Origin: an uncultured bacterium
GTDB lineage: Bacteria > Bacteroidota > Bacteroidia > Bacteroidales > Marinifilaceae
Assembly (NCBI GenBank): GCA_905215395.1
Contig: CAJMQA010000170.1
Location: forward strand, 1-7,547
Reading direction: 5' to 3'
DNA length: 7,547 bases
The notes beneath the pieces were generated by a model. The model was not told where the DNA came from, did no database searches, and saw nothing but the letters and a program-made list of their open reading frames with translations. Position numbers and translations under genes: made by a program. Within the stretch, counting starts at the first letter, position 1. Each line of letters begins with the position of its first letter. Below are positions 1-5,405 of this stretch, one piece after another.

Positions 1-130
1 GGTGCTGACGGGCAAATTCCATCAGCCAGGCAGCAATCTTTCCTTCTTTTTTTGAAGGTCTGGGAATCTGACAAATCTCTTCGAAATATCCCCAGACAGC
101 CTCTGGCTTTAATCCTTTAAAAATTTCCAT
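1..130 (-). CDS. pepD: Aminoacyl-histidine / cytosol nonspecific dipeptidase PepD, N-terminal fragment
   Basis: Only the first 43 codons lie in the window; the gene continues past position 1. Translating from the ATG at 130-128 gives a start MEIFKGLKPEAVWGYFEEIC, followed by QIPRPSKKEGKIAAWLMEFARQH. The pattern 'L-x-P-x-x-V-W-x-x-F-x-x-I-C-x-I-P-R-P-S' followed by 'E/G-K-I-A-x-W-L' is the N-terminal signature of PepD-type M20 metallopeptidases (E. coli PepD has a matching 'AKICSIPHPS'). Known family members are cytosolic, metal-dependent enzymes that hydrolyse Xaa-His and other dipeptides. The metal ligands lie further downstream and cannot be checked here. The start sits 26 bases beyond the marR hairpin and I see no Bacteroidetes -7 element in that gap, so its promoter is unclear. 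The family call is based on a short but distinctive stretch. Confidence 0.82.
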   Translation of the reverse strand, partial: MEIFKGLKPEAVWGYFEEICQIPRPSKKEGKIAAWLMEFARQH

Positions 131-149
131 AATCTTATGATATAATTTT

Positions 150-188
150 AAACAAAACAGACATGATGAATCAATTCATCATGTCTGT
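150..188 (-). terminator. Intrinsic terminator of marR overlapping its stop codon
   Basis: Bases 157-171 and 174-188 are perfect 15-base inverted repeats separated by only two bases (in RNA the loop would open to about four). On the minus strand the stem is followed by TTTGTTT (156-150), which suits an intrinsic terminator for marR. The stem includes the marR TGA stop (173-171) and its last codons (D-M-M-N). It lies 26 bases upstream of pepD. The opposite strand has no comparable T-tract, so it acts in one direction if it is a terminator. A protein-binding palindrome is the alternative reading. Confidence 0.72.
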
Positions 189-596
189 CAATTTCTTAAT
201 GACCCAAATACAGGATTTAATTTCCTGCGGAGCTATCGTAAAAGTCAAATCAACATGTACCTGCTCCTCAATACCAGTCAATACCTTTCTGGCCTCGACA
301 CCCTTGTCAGTCAATACAACATAATTATTCCGCCTATCCTCCTGACACATCTTACGCTGCACGAATCCACGTTTGGTCAAAGTATTCAATAATTTTGTCA
401 CATTATATTTATCTTTCTGCAATCTCCTGGATATAGTCTGCTGATTTACATTATCTTCAGCCCATAACACCTGTAACAGTTCATACTGTTCCCGGCTCAG
501 ATCATATCCGGCTTTCAGAAATTCACGGTTCAAAATTTTGGTATATCCTCTTTCAGCTTTACTGAGATAAGATACTAATTCTCTGACATCATTCAT
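171..596 (-). CDS. MarR-family winged-helix transcriptional regulator
   Basis: This 141-residue protein has the length and architecture of MarR-family dimeric regulators. An N-terminal helix (about 5-30) for dimerisation is followed by 'S-R-E-Q-Y-E-L-L-Q-V-L' (35-45). The helix-turn-helix is 'NQQTISRRLQKDKYNVTKLL' (51-70) running into 'NTLTKRGFV'. The wing, 'QEDRRNNYVVLTDKG' (85-99), carries the family's D-x-R-type motif (D87, R88/R89). A C-terminal helix closes the dimerisation domain. Family members usually repress their own gene and adjacent genes and release DNA on binding a small phenolic or lipid ligand, or on cysteine oxidation; C84 and C129 are present, but no sensing role can be inferred. 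The ATG at 596 is 5 bases from an inverted repeat that overlaps the gene's promoter, which suggests autoregulation. The regulated genes and ligand are unknown. Candidates are the flanking pepD and DUF1904 genes. Confidence 0.9.
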   Translation of the reverse strand: MNDVRELVSYLSKAERGYTKILNREFLKAGYDLSREQYELLQVLWAEDNVNQQTISRRLQKDKYNVTKLLNTLTKRGFVQRKMCQEDRRNNYVVLTDKGVEARKVLTGIEEQVHVDLTFTIAPQEIKSCIWVIKKLTDMMN

Positions 597-600
597 AGCC

Positions 601-631
601 TATGTTGCGTTTTATACTATTCGCAAACATA
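601..631. promoter_or_regulatory. Candidate marR operator (bulged inverted repeat)
   Basis: The left arm TATGTTGCG (601-609) and the right arm CGCAAACATA (622-631) are inverted repeats differing only by one extra A, separated by 12 bases. The right arm covers the -7 element (624-631) and the left arm ends 5 bases before the marR start codon, so a bound protein would cover both the -7 box and the expected transcription start. That geometry fits autorepression. The repeat is longer and more widely spaced than a typical 16-20 bp MarR site. The assignment is inference from position and symmetry only. Confidence 0.4.
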
Positions 632-654
632 CGGTTTTTTTTTATAAATACAAA
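624..654 (-). promoter_or_regulatory. Bacteroidetes-type promoter of marR
   Basis: On the minus strand TTTG (654-651) is followed after exactly 19 bases by TATGTTTG (631-624), a full match to the Bacteroides consensus TTTG-N19-TAnnTTTG. The spacer holds a run of nine A on this strand (643-635). The expected transcription start is near 617-620, giving a leader of roughly 20-25 bases to the marR ATG. The upstream box abuts the DUF1904 stop codon (658-656), so marR can be expressed independently of the gene in front of it. Confidence 0.75.
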
Positions 655-655
655 T

Positions 656-991
656 TTATTTACAACATTCGCCGTTCTCGTAATAATTTTCAGCCTGCAA
701 ATAACGGAAAAAAACATCTGAATTCGGATACCCTGCAGCTCTCAGGCAATCGGTCACAATACGCGCCACCTCAGCCTGAACTTCACGGGGACGTTCAAAA
801 TAATCCACCTCTACATAGGGCCAGTCATTCCCGCTTTTAATAGCCGTATCTTCAACTACACTGGAATGAATAAACTCAAATACAAGATGTTCGCGGGGAC
901 ATCCTATAGTCTCCTGAATTCTGTCTGCCATCTGACGGCTCACACCTACCATCTTAGAGGCTTCCACAAAATGAAATTTAAAAAAAGGCAC
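656..991 (-). CDS. DUF1904 family protein (tautomerase/MIF-like fold)
   Basis: From a GTG start the product is 111 residues, beginning M-P-F-F-K-F-H-F-V. It carries the DUF1904 hallmarks: an N-terminal beta strand, an 'IGCPREHLVFEFIHSS' segment (29-44), a 'Y-V-E-V-D-Y-F-E-R' strand (59-67) and the C-terminal 'N-Y-Y-E-N-G-E' motif (102-108). DUF1904 proteins are small, resemble the MIF/4-oxalocrotonate tautomerase superfamily and have no established physiological role. The superfamily uses an N-terminal proline as catalytic base. No in-frame ATG exists before residue 14. A TTG six bases upstream (997) would start M-V-V-P, whereas GTG at 991 gives M-P, so GTG is preferred. The C-terminus ends in vicinal cysteines (C109, C110) and K. 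It lies 60 bases after the nrnA-like gene with no visible terminator and may be co-transcribed with it. Confidence 0.8.
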   Translation of the reverse strand: MPFFKFHFVEASKMVGVSRQMADRIQETIGCPREHLVFEFIHSSVVEDTAIKSGNDWPYVEVDYFERPREVQAEVARIVTDCLRAAGYPNSDVFFRYLQAENYYENGECCK

Positions 992-1010
992 AACCAATAA
1001 TTTTTCCGGT

Positions 1011-1037
1011 TAAACATAGTTTTATACTGCAAAGGAA
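1011..1037 (-). promoter_or_regulatory. Possible weak promoter of the DUF1904 gene
   Basis: Two seven-of-eight matches to the -7 element TAnnTTTG occur on the minus strand upstream of the GTG start: TTCCTTTG (1037-1030) and TATGTTTA (1018-1011). Neither has a TTTG or TTG at the usual 17-23 base distance. The more upstream one would give a leader of about 30 bases. Read-through from the nrnA-like gene is equally possible. Confidence 0.25.
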
Positions 1038-1051
1038 TAATTTATCATCCA

Positions 1052-2074
1052 TCATAAAGAACGGAACTGTTCAAAAAACCAGGGAATAGTCTCGTTCACT
1101 TTCTTTACCACTTCCACTAAAGGCAAGTTCATCTGCCCTCCGGCAGCATTCAAATGTCCTCCTCCGTTAAAAAAAGCTTTAGCCCATTCATTCACAGGTA
1201 CCTTCCCCTTCGAGCGGAAAGATAATTTTACCCTTTCCTTACGTTCCGTGATCTGGACAGATACACACACATTGTGTACCGACAAAGGAATATTCACCAA
1301 TCCTTCCAAATCCCCGTCCTTATAGTTATACCGCTCCAACTCCTCCCTGCTGATAGGCATAATGGCCACCGGATAGTGCGGATTCACCTGCAACTTATTC
1401 AACAGCACGTTTCCGATTAACCTCAGACGGGATAAATTATTCATCTGATAAATCCGCTCGTGAATATAAGCTTTATCCAACCCCTGTTCCAGCAAATCTG
1501 CAATAATCCGGTACGTCTCCGGACGGGAAGAGTTGTGATTCAATCCTCCGGTATCTGTATTTATTCCGGTGTATAAAGAATTTGCCATATCCGGATTGAT
1601 GATTTCTCTTCCCCAAATACCTGAAATAACTGTATACAGTAATTCACAGGTCGAAGATACCCGGGTATCAGAAATCACATAGTCCTGTACATCCGGCTCA
1701 GGATGGTGATCAATAATAATACGTTCCGCTCCGGCACTGGCAACCCAAGGTTCCAGATCCCCTTCCCTTTTCACTGTATTATGATCCAGCATAAAAATAA
1801 GATCAGCCTCCGCAATAAGACGCCTGCACTCTTCTGCCTTATCCTGATAAGAAATAAGTTTCGGTATATTTTTCAGGAATCTCAGATATTCCGGCATATA
1901 GTCACAAGTCAGGATATGCCAGCTGATATCCGCTATACTCAACGCTTCCGACAATGCCGAACATGAGCCGGCAGCATCTCCATCCGGAGAAATATGTGGT
2001 ATAATAACGACTTTCAGCTCAGGGCAGCTCAACCGTTCTTTCAATTTCTCTATCGTCTTCTCTATTTGTTCCAT
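1052..2074 (-). CDS. nrnA: DHH/DHHA1 phosphoesterase, NrnA-type nanoRNase / pAp phosphatase
   Basis: The 340-residue product has the normal NrnA length and all the family motifs. Motif I is 'HISPDGDAAGS' (H27, D31, D33), and 'MLDHN' supplies D97. The eponymous motif 'IIIDHHPEPD' has D122-H123-H124, and 'NTDTGG' supplies D174. These residues bind the two manganese ions of the DHH domain. A linker leads to the DHHA1 substrate-binding domain with 'FNGGGHLNAAGG' (302-313). Characterised NrnA enzymes degrade 2-5-nucleotide RNAs and dephosphorylate 3'-phosphoadenosine 5'-phosphate (pAp), replacing Orn and CysQ in many bacteria. The protein is cytosolic, with no signal peptide. A c-di-nucleotide or pGpG phosphodiesterase of the same superfamily is the main alternative, but the absence of PAS/GGDEF or membrane segments argues against a GdpP-type protein. 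The ATG at 2074 is preceded by a good -7 element. Confidence 0.88.
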   Translation of the reverse strand: MEQIEKTIEKLKERLSCPELKVVIIPHISPDGDAAGSCSALSEALSIADISWHILTCDYMPEYLRFLKNIPKLISYQDKAEECRRLIAEADLIFMLDHNTVKREGDLEPWVASAGAERIIIDHHPEPDVQDYVISDTRVSSTCELLYTVISGIWGREIINPDMANSLYTGINTDTGGLNHNSSRPETYRIIADLLEQGLDKAYIHERIYQMNNLSRLRLIGNVLLNKLQVNPHYPVAIMPISREELERYNYKDGDLEGLVNIPLSVHNVCVSVQITERKERVKLSFRSKGKVPVNEWAKAFFNGGGHLNAAGGQMNLPLVEVVKKVNETIPWFFEQFRSL

Positions 2075-2115
2075 GTTATTAATATACCTATAACGCTCCT
2101 GTTTTGTTAAGGATA

Positions 2116-2143
2116 CAAAGATAAAATTATTATTCCATTCAAA
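2116..2143 (-). promoter_or_regulatory. Promoter of the nrnA-like gene
   Basis: TATCTTTG (2123-2116 on the minus strand) is an exact match to the Bacteroidetes -7 element TAnnTTTG. A TTTG lies upstream (2143-2140), but the spacer is 16 bases, shorter than the usual 19. The expected start near 2110 leaves about 35 bases of leader. It lies downstream of the guaA terminator, so the gene is probably transcribed independently of guaA. Confidence 0.6.
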
Positions 2144-2189
2144 TACTTCCCAAGAAAGTATTTTGAATTACCATAAATCAATAAAACAC

Positions 2190-2226
2190 AAAAAGGGCTG
2201 CCTGACAATGAAAAAGTCAGACAGCC
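2190..2226 (-). terminator. Intrinsic terminator of guaA
   Basis: On the minus strand GGCTGTCTGAC (2226-2216) pairs with GTCAGGCAGCC (2206-2196). The single DNA mismatch becomes a U-G wobble in RNA of this strand, giving an 11-bp GC-rich stem with a 9-base loop. A C and five T's (2195-2190) and a further T-rich stretch follow. It starts 17 bases after the guaA stop. The wobble forms only in minus-strand RNA, supporting that direction. Confidence 0.88.
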
Positions 2227-2243
2227 TTATATATGGATCATCC

Positions 2244-3773
2244 CTACTCCCACTCTATAGTTGCTGGTGGTTTTGAACTGATATCATAAACTACACGGTT
2301 GATCCCTCTTACAGTATTTATAATCCGGTTAGATACTCTCGCCAAGAATTCGTAAGGCAAATGACACCAATCGGCAGTCATGCCATCCGTAGATTCTACA
2401 GCCCTCAGGGCAACTACACTCTCATAAGTACGCTCATCCCCCATTACTCCGACACTCTGCACTGGCAACAACATAACTCCAGCCTGCCAAACCTGATCAT
2501 ACAACCCCTCTTCCTGAAGCATAGAAATAAAAATATGATCAGCTTCCTGTAACAAACGTACTTTTTCAGCGGTAATCTCCCCTAAAATACGGATAGCCAG
2601 TCCCGGTCCCGGAAAAGGATGACGCTGCAGGAATTTATCAGCCAGACCCAAACTTTTTCCTACCCGGCGGACTTCATCCTTAAACAATAAACGTAAAGGT
2701 TCCACCAGCTTCAATTTCATATAATCGGGCAATCCACCTACGTTATGATGTGACTTTATGGTCTGGGAAGGTCCGTTTACCGAAAGGGATTCTATCACAT
2801 CCGGATAGATAGTTCCCTGACCCAGCCATTTAGCATCCTTAATCTTACCGGCCTCCTTGTCGAATACATCTATAAAAGTACTCCCGATGATTTTCCGCTT
2901 TTTCTCAGGATCTGTGACTCCTGCCAAACGCCCCAGAAATAAATCTCCGGATTCAGAACCAATGACATTCAATCCTAATTCCTTGTAATTTTCCAACACA
3001 TTTTTATATTCATCTTTCCGGAGCAAACCGTTGTCAACAAAAATACAGGTCAGATTTTTACCTATGGCACGGTGCAACAACATAGCAGCAACAGTAGAAT
3101 CAACCCCTCCCGACAAGCCCAGAATGACCCGGTCATCTCCCAATTGCTGTTTCAACTGGTCAACTGTCGTCTCAACAAATGAATCCGGAGTCCAATCCTG
3201 CCGGCATCCACAAATGTCTACGACAAAATTCTTCAATAACTGAGTTCCCTCTGTACTATGATAAACCTCTGGATGAAACTGTATTCCGTATGTTATTTCA
3301 TTCTCCACTTTAAATGCAGCATTAGCTACATCTTTGGTACTTGCAATGATCCGACAGTCTCCGGGCAACTTTTCAATCGTATCTCCATGAGACATCCATA
3401 CCTGCGAATGACTGCTTATACCACTGAATAGGTCGCTATTCTTATCTACATACTCCAAATTAGCCCGTCCATATTCACGTTTATTACAAGCCTGTACCTC
3501 TCCTCCAAAATTATGGGCTAAATATTGTGCACCGAAACACACTCCCAACAAAGGCAATTTTCCTTTTATACGGCCCAGATCAGGACGTGGAGCTTTTTCA
3601 TCCCTCACAGAAAAGGGACTACCGGAAAGAATCACTCCTTTCACGGTTGCATCCAAAGCCGGATAGTGATTGTAAGGATAGATCTCGCAATAAACATTCA
3701 GTTCCCGAACCCGCCTCGCAATCAACTGGGTGTATTGCGAACCAAAGTCCAATATCAAAATTTTTTCCTGCAT
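2244..3773 (-). CDS. guaA: GMP synthase (glutamine-hydrolysing)
   Basis: The 509-residue protein converts XMP, ATP and glutamine to GMP in the last step of guanine nucleotide synthesis. The class I glutamine amidotransferase domain spans about 1-190. It has the nucleophile elbow 'LLGVCFGAQ' with C79 and the triad partners in 'GIQFHPEVYHS' (H167, E169). The ATP pyrophosphatase domain follows with the PP-loop 'GLSGGVDSTVAA' (S221-S226). The C-terminal dimerisation and XMP-binding region includes 'HPFPGPGLAIR' (385-395), 'SVGVMGDERTYES' (440-452) and the near-invariant end 'SKPPATIEWE'. Length is slightly below E. coli GuaA (525 aa) because of small loops, not truncation, and all catalytic residues seen are intact. 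The enzyme is cytosolic. It starts at the ATG at 3773, has a short leader with a -7 element and no purine riboswitch, and ends in a strong terminator, so it is probably monocistronic. It is divergent from the sodium symporter gene. Confidence 0.97.
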   Translation of the reverse strand: MQEKILILDFGSQYTQLIARRVRELNVYCEIYPYNHYPALDATVKGVILSGSPFSVRDEKAPRPDLGRIKGKLPLLGVCFGAQYLAHNFGGEVQACNKREYGRANLEYVDKNSDLFSGISSHSQVWMSHGDTIEKLPGDCRIIASTKDVANAAFKVENEITYGIQFHPEVYHSTEGTQLLKNFVVDICGCRQDWTPDSFVETTVDQLKQQLGDDRVILGLSGGVDSTVAAMLLHRAIGKNLTCIFVDNGLLRKDEYKNVLENYKELGLNVIGSESGDLFLGRLAGVTDPEKKRKIIGSTFIDVFDKEAGKIKDAKWLGQGTIYPDVIESLSVNGPSQTIKSHHNVGGLPDYMKLKLVEPLRLLFKDEVRRVGKSLGLADKFLQRHPFPGPGLAIRILGEITAEKVRLLQEADHIFISMLQEEGLYDQVWQAGVMLLPVQSVGVMGDERTYESVVALRAVESTDGMTADWCHLPYEFLARVSNRIINTVRGINRVVYDISSKPPATIEWE

Positions 3774-3796
3774 GTTGTTCGTTTTGATTTGAGGTG

Positions 3797-3827
3797 CAAA
3801 GATAAATTTTTAAAATTAAAGGGAAAA
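3797..3827 (-). promoter_or_regulatory. Promoter of guaA
   Basis: TATCTTTG (3804-3797 on the minus strand) is an exact Bacteroidetes -7 element. At 19 bases upstream the sequence is TTTT, a three-of-four match to the -33 TTTG. The expected start near 3790 gives a leader of under 20 bases, too short for a riboswitch. Confidence 0.6.
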
Positions 3828-3843
3828 GGTTAAACGTAAAAAG

Positions 3844-3871
3844 TTGAAAAGCAAAAAAAAGTATATCTTTA
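3844..3871 (+). promoter_or_regulatory. Promoter of the sodium symporter gene
   Basis: TTG (3844-3846) followed after 17 bases by TATCTTTA (3864-3871) is a seven-of-eight match to the Bacteroidetes -7 element. The predicted start near 3878 leaves a leader of about 40 bases. It is divergent from the guaA promoter, the two -7 boxes lying about 60 bases apart in the 143-base intergenic region. Confidence 0.45.
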
Positions 3872-3916
3872 TCCGAAACAAAACGTATGATAATTTCAGA
3901 ATAAACCCGGTTACTT

Positions 3917-5272
3917 ATGCATCACCATCACACAAGACTCGGTTTTAAATCCAAATTCGGTGCCATTGCAGCCTTGGCAGGTTCGGCTGTTGGTTTGGGA
4001 AATATCTGGAAATTCCCTTATGTAGCGGGCACTAACGGCGGAGGTGCTTTTCTTCTGGTCTATATATTTTTTACGATAGCTATCGGATTTCCGGTCATGT
4101 TAGCTGAATTTTCCCTGGGACGCCGTTCACAGCAGAATCCCTTTGGTACTTTCCGGGTCCTGGCACCAGGAACAAAATGGATTTGGTTTGGCCTGCTATC
4201 CATCCTGGCAGCAGCCCTGATTCTTTCTTTTTATGGTACAGTTTCCGGTTGGACACTGGAATATGTATGGCTTTCACTGACAAACTCTTTCAAAGGGCAA
4301 GACGCAGAAAGTATACAAACGATATTCAATAATTTCATCTCCCATCCCTACAAGGCCGTACTCTGGCAAATCGGTTTTATGTTCCTGACAGCAGCCATTA
4401 TCATGGGAGGAGTACAAAAAGGAATCGAAAGATATTCCAAAATTATGATGCCGTTACTTTTTATCATCATCATTGCACTAAGCATCAATTCTATGACATT
4501 AACAGGATCGGCAGAAGGATTAAAATTTCTCTTTTTTCCGAAATTCTCAGATCTGACAGCAAACGGAATACTGGCAGCACTTGGTCAGGCTTTCTTTTCA
4601 CTTTCAGTGGGAATGGGAATACTATTGACATATGCTTCCTACATTCCTAAAAGTGACAACCTGACCGGTATTTCTTTAAAAGTTATAGCAACAGACACTC
4701 TGGTTGCAATTTTAGCCGGAATCGCTATTTTACCGGCAGTCTTTTCCTTCCACATTGATCCGCAAGCCGGTCCCGGACTGGTATTTCTGGCCCTTCCCAA
4801 AGTTTTTCAGGGACTTCCTGCCGGACAGGTCTGGGCTATTCTCTTTTTTATACTGCTGACTTTTGCAGCTCTGACATCAGCCATATCATTACTGGAAGTA
4901 CCTGTTGCCTATCTGGTAGAAGAGAAAAAGATGAAACGTCCTGTGGCGACCATTATCGCAACTTTAAGCATTACTTCCATCGGAATTTTCAATACTCTCT
5001 CTTTCGGCCCTTTGCGGGAAGTACGGATTTTTGGAATGAGTATATTTGATGCCACCGATTATTTATGCTCCAATCTCTTGCTCCCGCTGGGCGGAATCCT
5101 GATCTGTATCTTCGCCGGATGGTATCTGGACAAAGCCATCCTATACAGCGAAATCAGTAATGAAGGGAAGCTAAAAATCCACTTTTTCAAAATCTACACC
5201 TTCATTCTGAAATACATCGCTCCGGTCTGTATCCTCATGATTTTATTGAATGTTCTCGGAATACTGAAATAA
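3917..5272 (+). CDS. Sodium-dependent amino-acid transporter, NSS/SNF (SLC6) family, 11-TM type
   Basis: This 451-residue inner-membrane protein is a LeuT-fold secondary transporter that would import amino acids with Na+; the substrate cannot be read from sequence. TM1 carries the unwound sodium/substrate site 'AGSAVGLGNIWKFPY' (21-35); G22, A24, V25 and N29 match LeuT G20, A22, V23 and N27. About eleven hydrophobic segments lie near 16-38, 43-66, 87-117, 148-165, 173-192, 217-240, 253-275, 303-333, 342-360, 377-402 and 427-449, as in the 11-TM bacterial members MhsT and Tyt1 rather than 12-TM LeuT. TM5 has the family's Gly-X9-Pro motif (G169, P179). TM6 has 'GQAFFSLSVGMG' (223-234). TM8 'FAALTSAIS' gives Na2 ligands A317, T320 and S321. 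K32 replaces the LeuT gate arginine R30, with D381 a likely partner. The natural N-terminus reads MHHHH. It has no Shine-Dalgarno sequence and no signal peptide. Confidence 0.93.
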   Translation: MHHHHTRLGFKSKFGAIAALAGSAVGLGNIWKFPYVAGTNGGGAFLLVYIFFTIAIGFPVMLAEFSLGRRSQQNPFGTFRVLAPGTKWIWFGLLSILAAALILSFYGTVSGWTLEYVWLSLTNSFKGQDAESIQTIFNNFISHPYKAVLWQIGFMFLTAAIIMGGVQKGIERYSKIMMPLLFIIIIALSINSMTLTGSAEGLKFLFFPKFSDLTANGILAALGQAFFSLSVGMGILLTYASYIPKSDNLTGISLKVIATDTLVAILAGIAILPAVFSFHIDPQAGPGLVFLALPKVFQGLPAGQVWAILFFILLTFAALTSAISLLEVPVAYLVEEKKMKRPVATIIATLSITSIGIFNTLSFGPLREVRIFGMSIFDATDYLCSNLLLPLGGILICIFAGWYLDKAILYSEISNEGKLKIHFFKIYTFILKYIAPVCILMILLNVLGILK

Positions 5273-5276
5273 ATAG

Positions 5277-5389
5277 CAGGTTTAAATGGTCATTCCCAGC
5301 GTTCCGGAGTTTATTGGCTCTGGGACTGCCAGATTCAGACCACTTTTCAAAGTTGCACTGCCAGAGGTTTTCCGGATAAAAGAAACCTG
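5277..5389. other. Potential three-way-junction structure between convergent genes
   Basis: The 133-base gap between the symporter stop (5272) and the uvrA stop (5406) has no coding potential that I recognise. It contains mutually compatible complementary segments: CAGGTTT (5277-5283) with AAACCTG (5383-5389); TGGTC (5287-5291) with GACCA (5338-5342); TCCCAG (5294-5299) with CTGGGA (5320-5325), nested inside it; and CTTTT (5343-5347) with AAAAG (5378-5382). The last helix abuts the first two without gaps. Together they outline a branched fold on either strand. No U-run follows on either strand, so it is not a canonical terminator, though it may serve as a 3' end for one or both genes. A 6-bp hairpin (5365-5370 with 5383-5388) competes with the outer stem. 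Confidence 0.35.
5325..5365. repeat. Short direct repeat in the symporter/uvrA gap
   Basis: ACTGCCAGA occurs at 5325-5333 and again at 5357-5365, a 32-base period. TTCCGGA also occurs twice nearby (5302-5308 and 5370-5376). The copies are short and could be chance, but they suggest an old local duplication inside the gap. Confidence 0.4.
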
Positions 5390-5405
5390 TATTATTAAAG
5401 CGAAA

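Noticed and set aside
997..1051. Terminator between the nrnA-like and DUF1904 genes
   Set aside because: Only a 5-bp A/T stem (TTTAT/ATAAA) is possible and no T-tract follows, which is too weak to call.
1703..1966. Plus-strand open frame of 87 codons inside the nrnA-like gene
   Set aside because: It is antisense to a gene with complete catalytic motifs, has no recognisable domain and no promoter; it is a by-product of the coding strand.
3525..3833. Overlapping plus-strand open frames of 102 and 86 codons over the guaA 5' end
   Set aside because: They lie antisense to the conserved amidotransferase domain of guaA and run into the guaA promoter; their peptides resemble no family.
3774..3916. 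Purine riboswitch or other leader element ahead of guaA or the symporter
   Set aside because: The guaA leader is under 20 bases and the symporter leader is about 40; neither leaves room for an aptamer and no conserved aptamer sequence is present.
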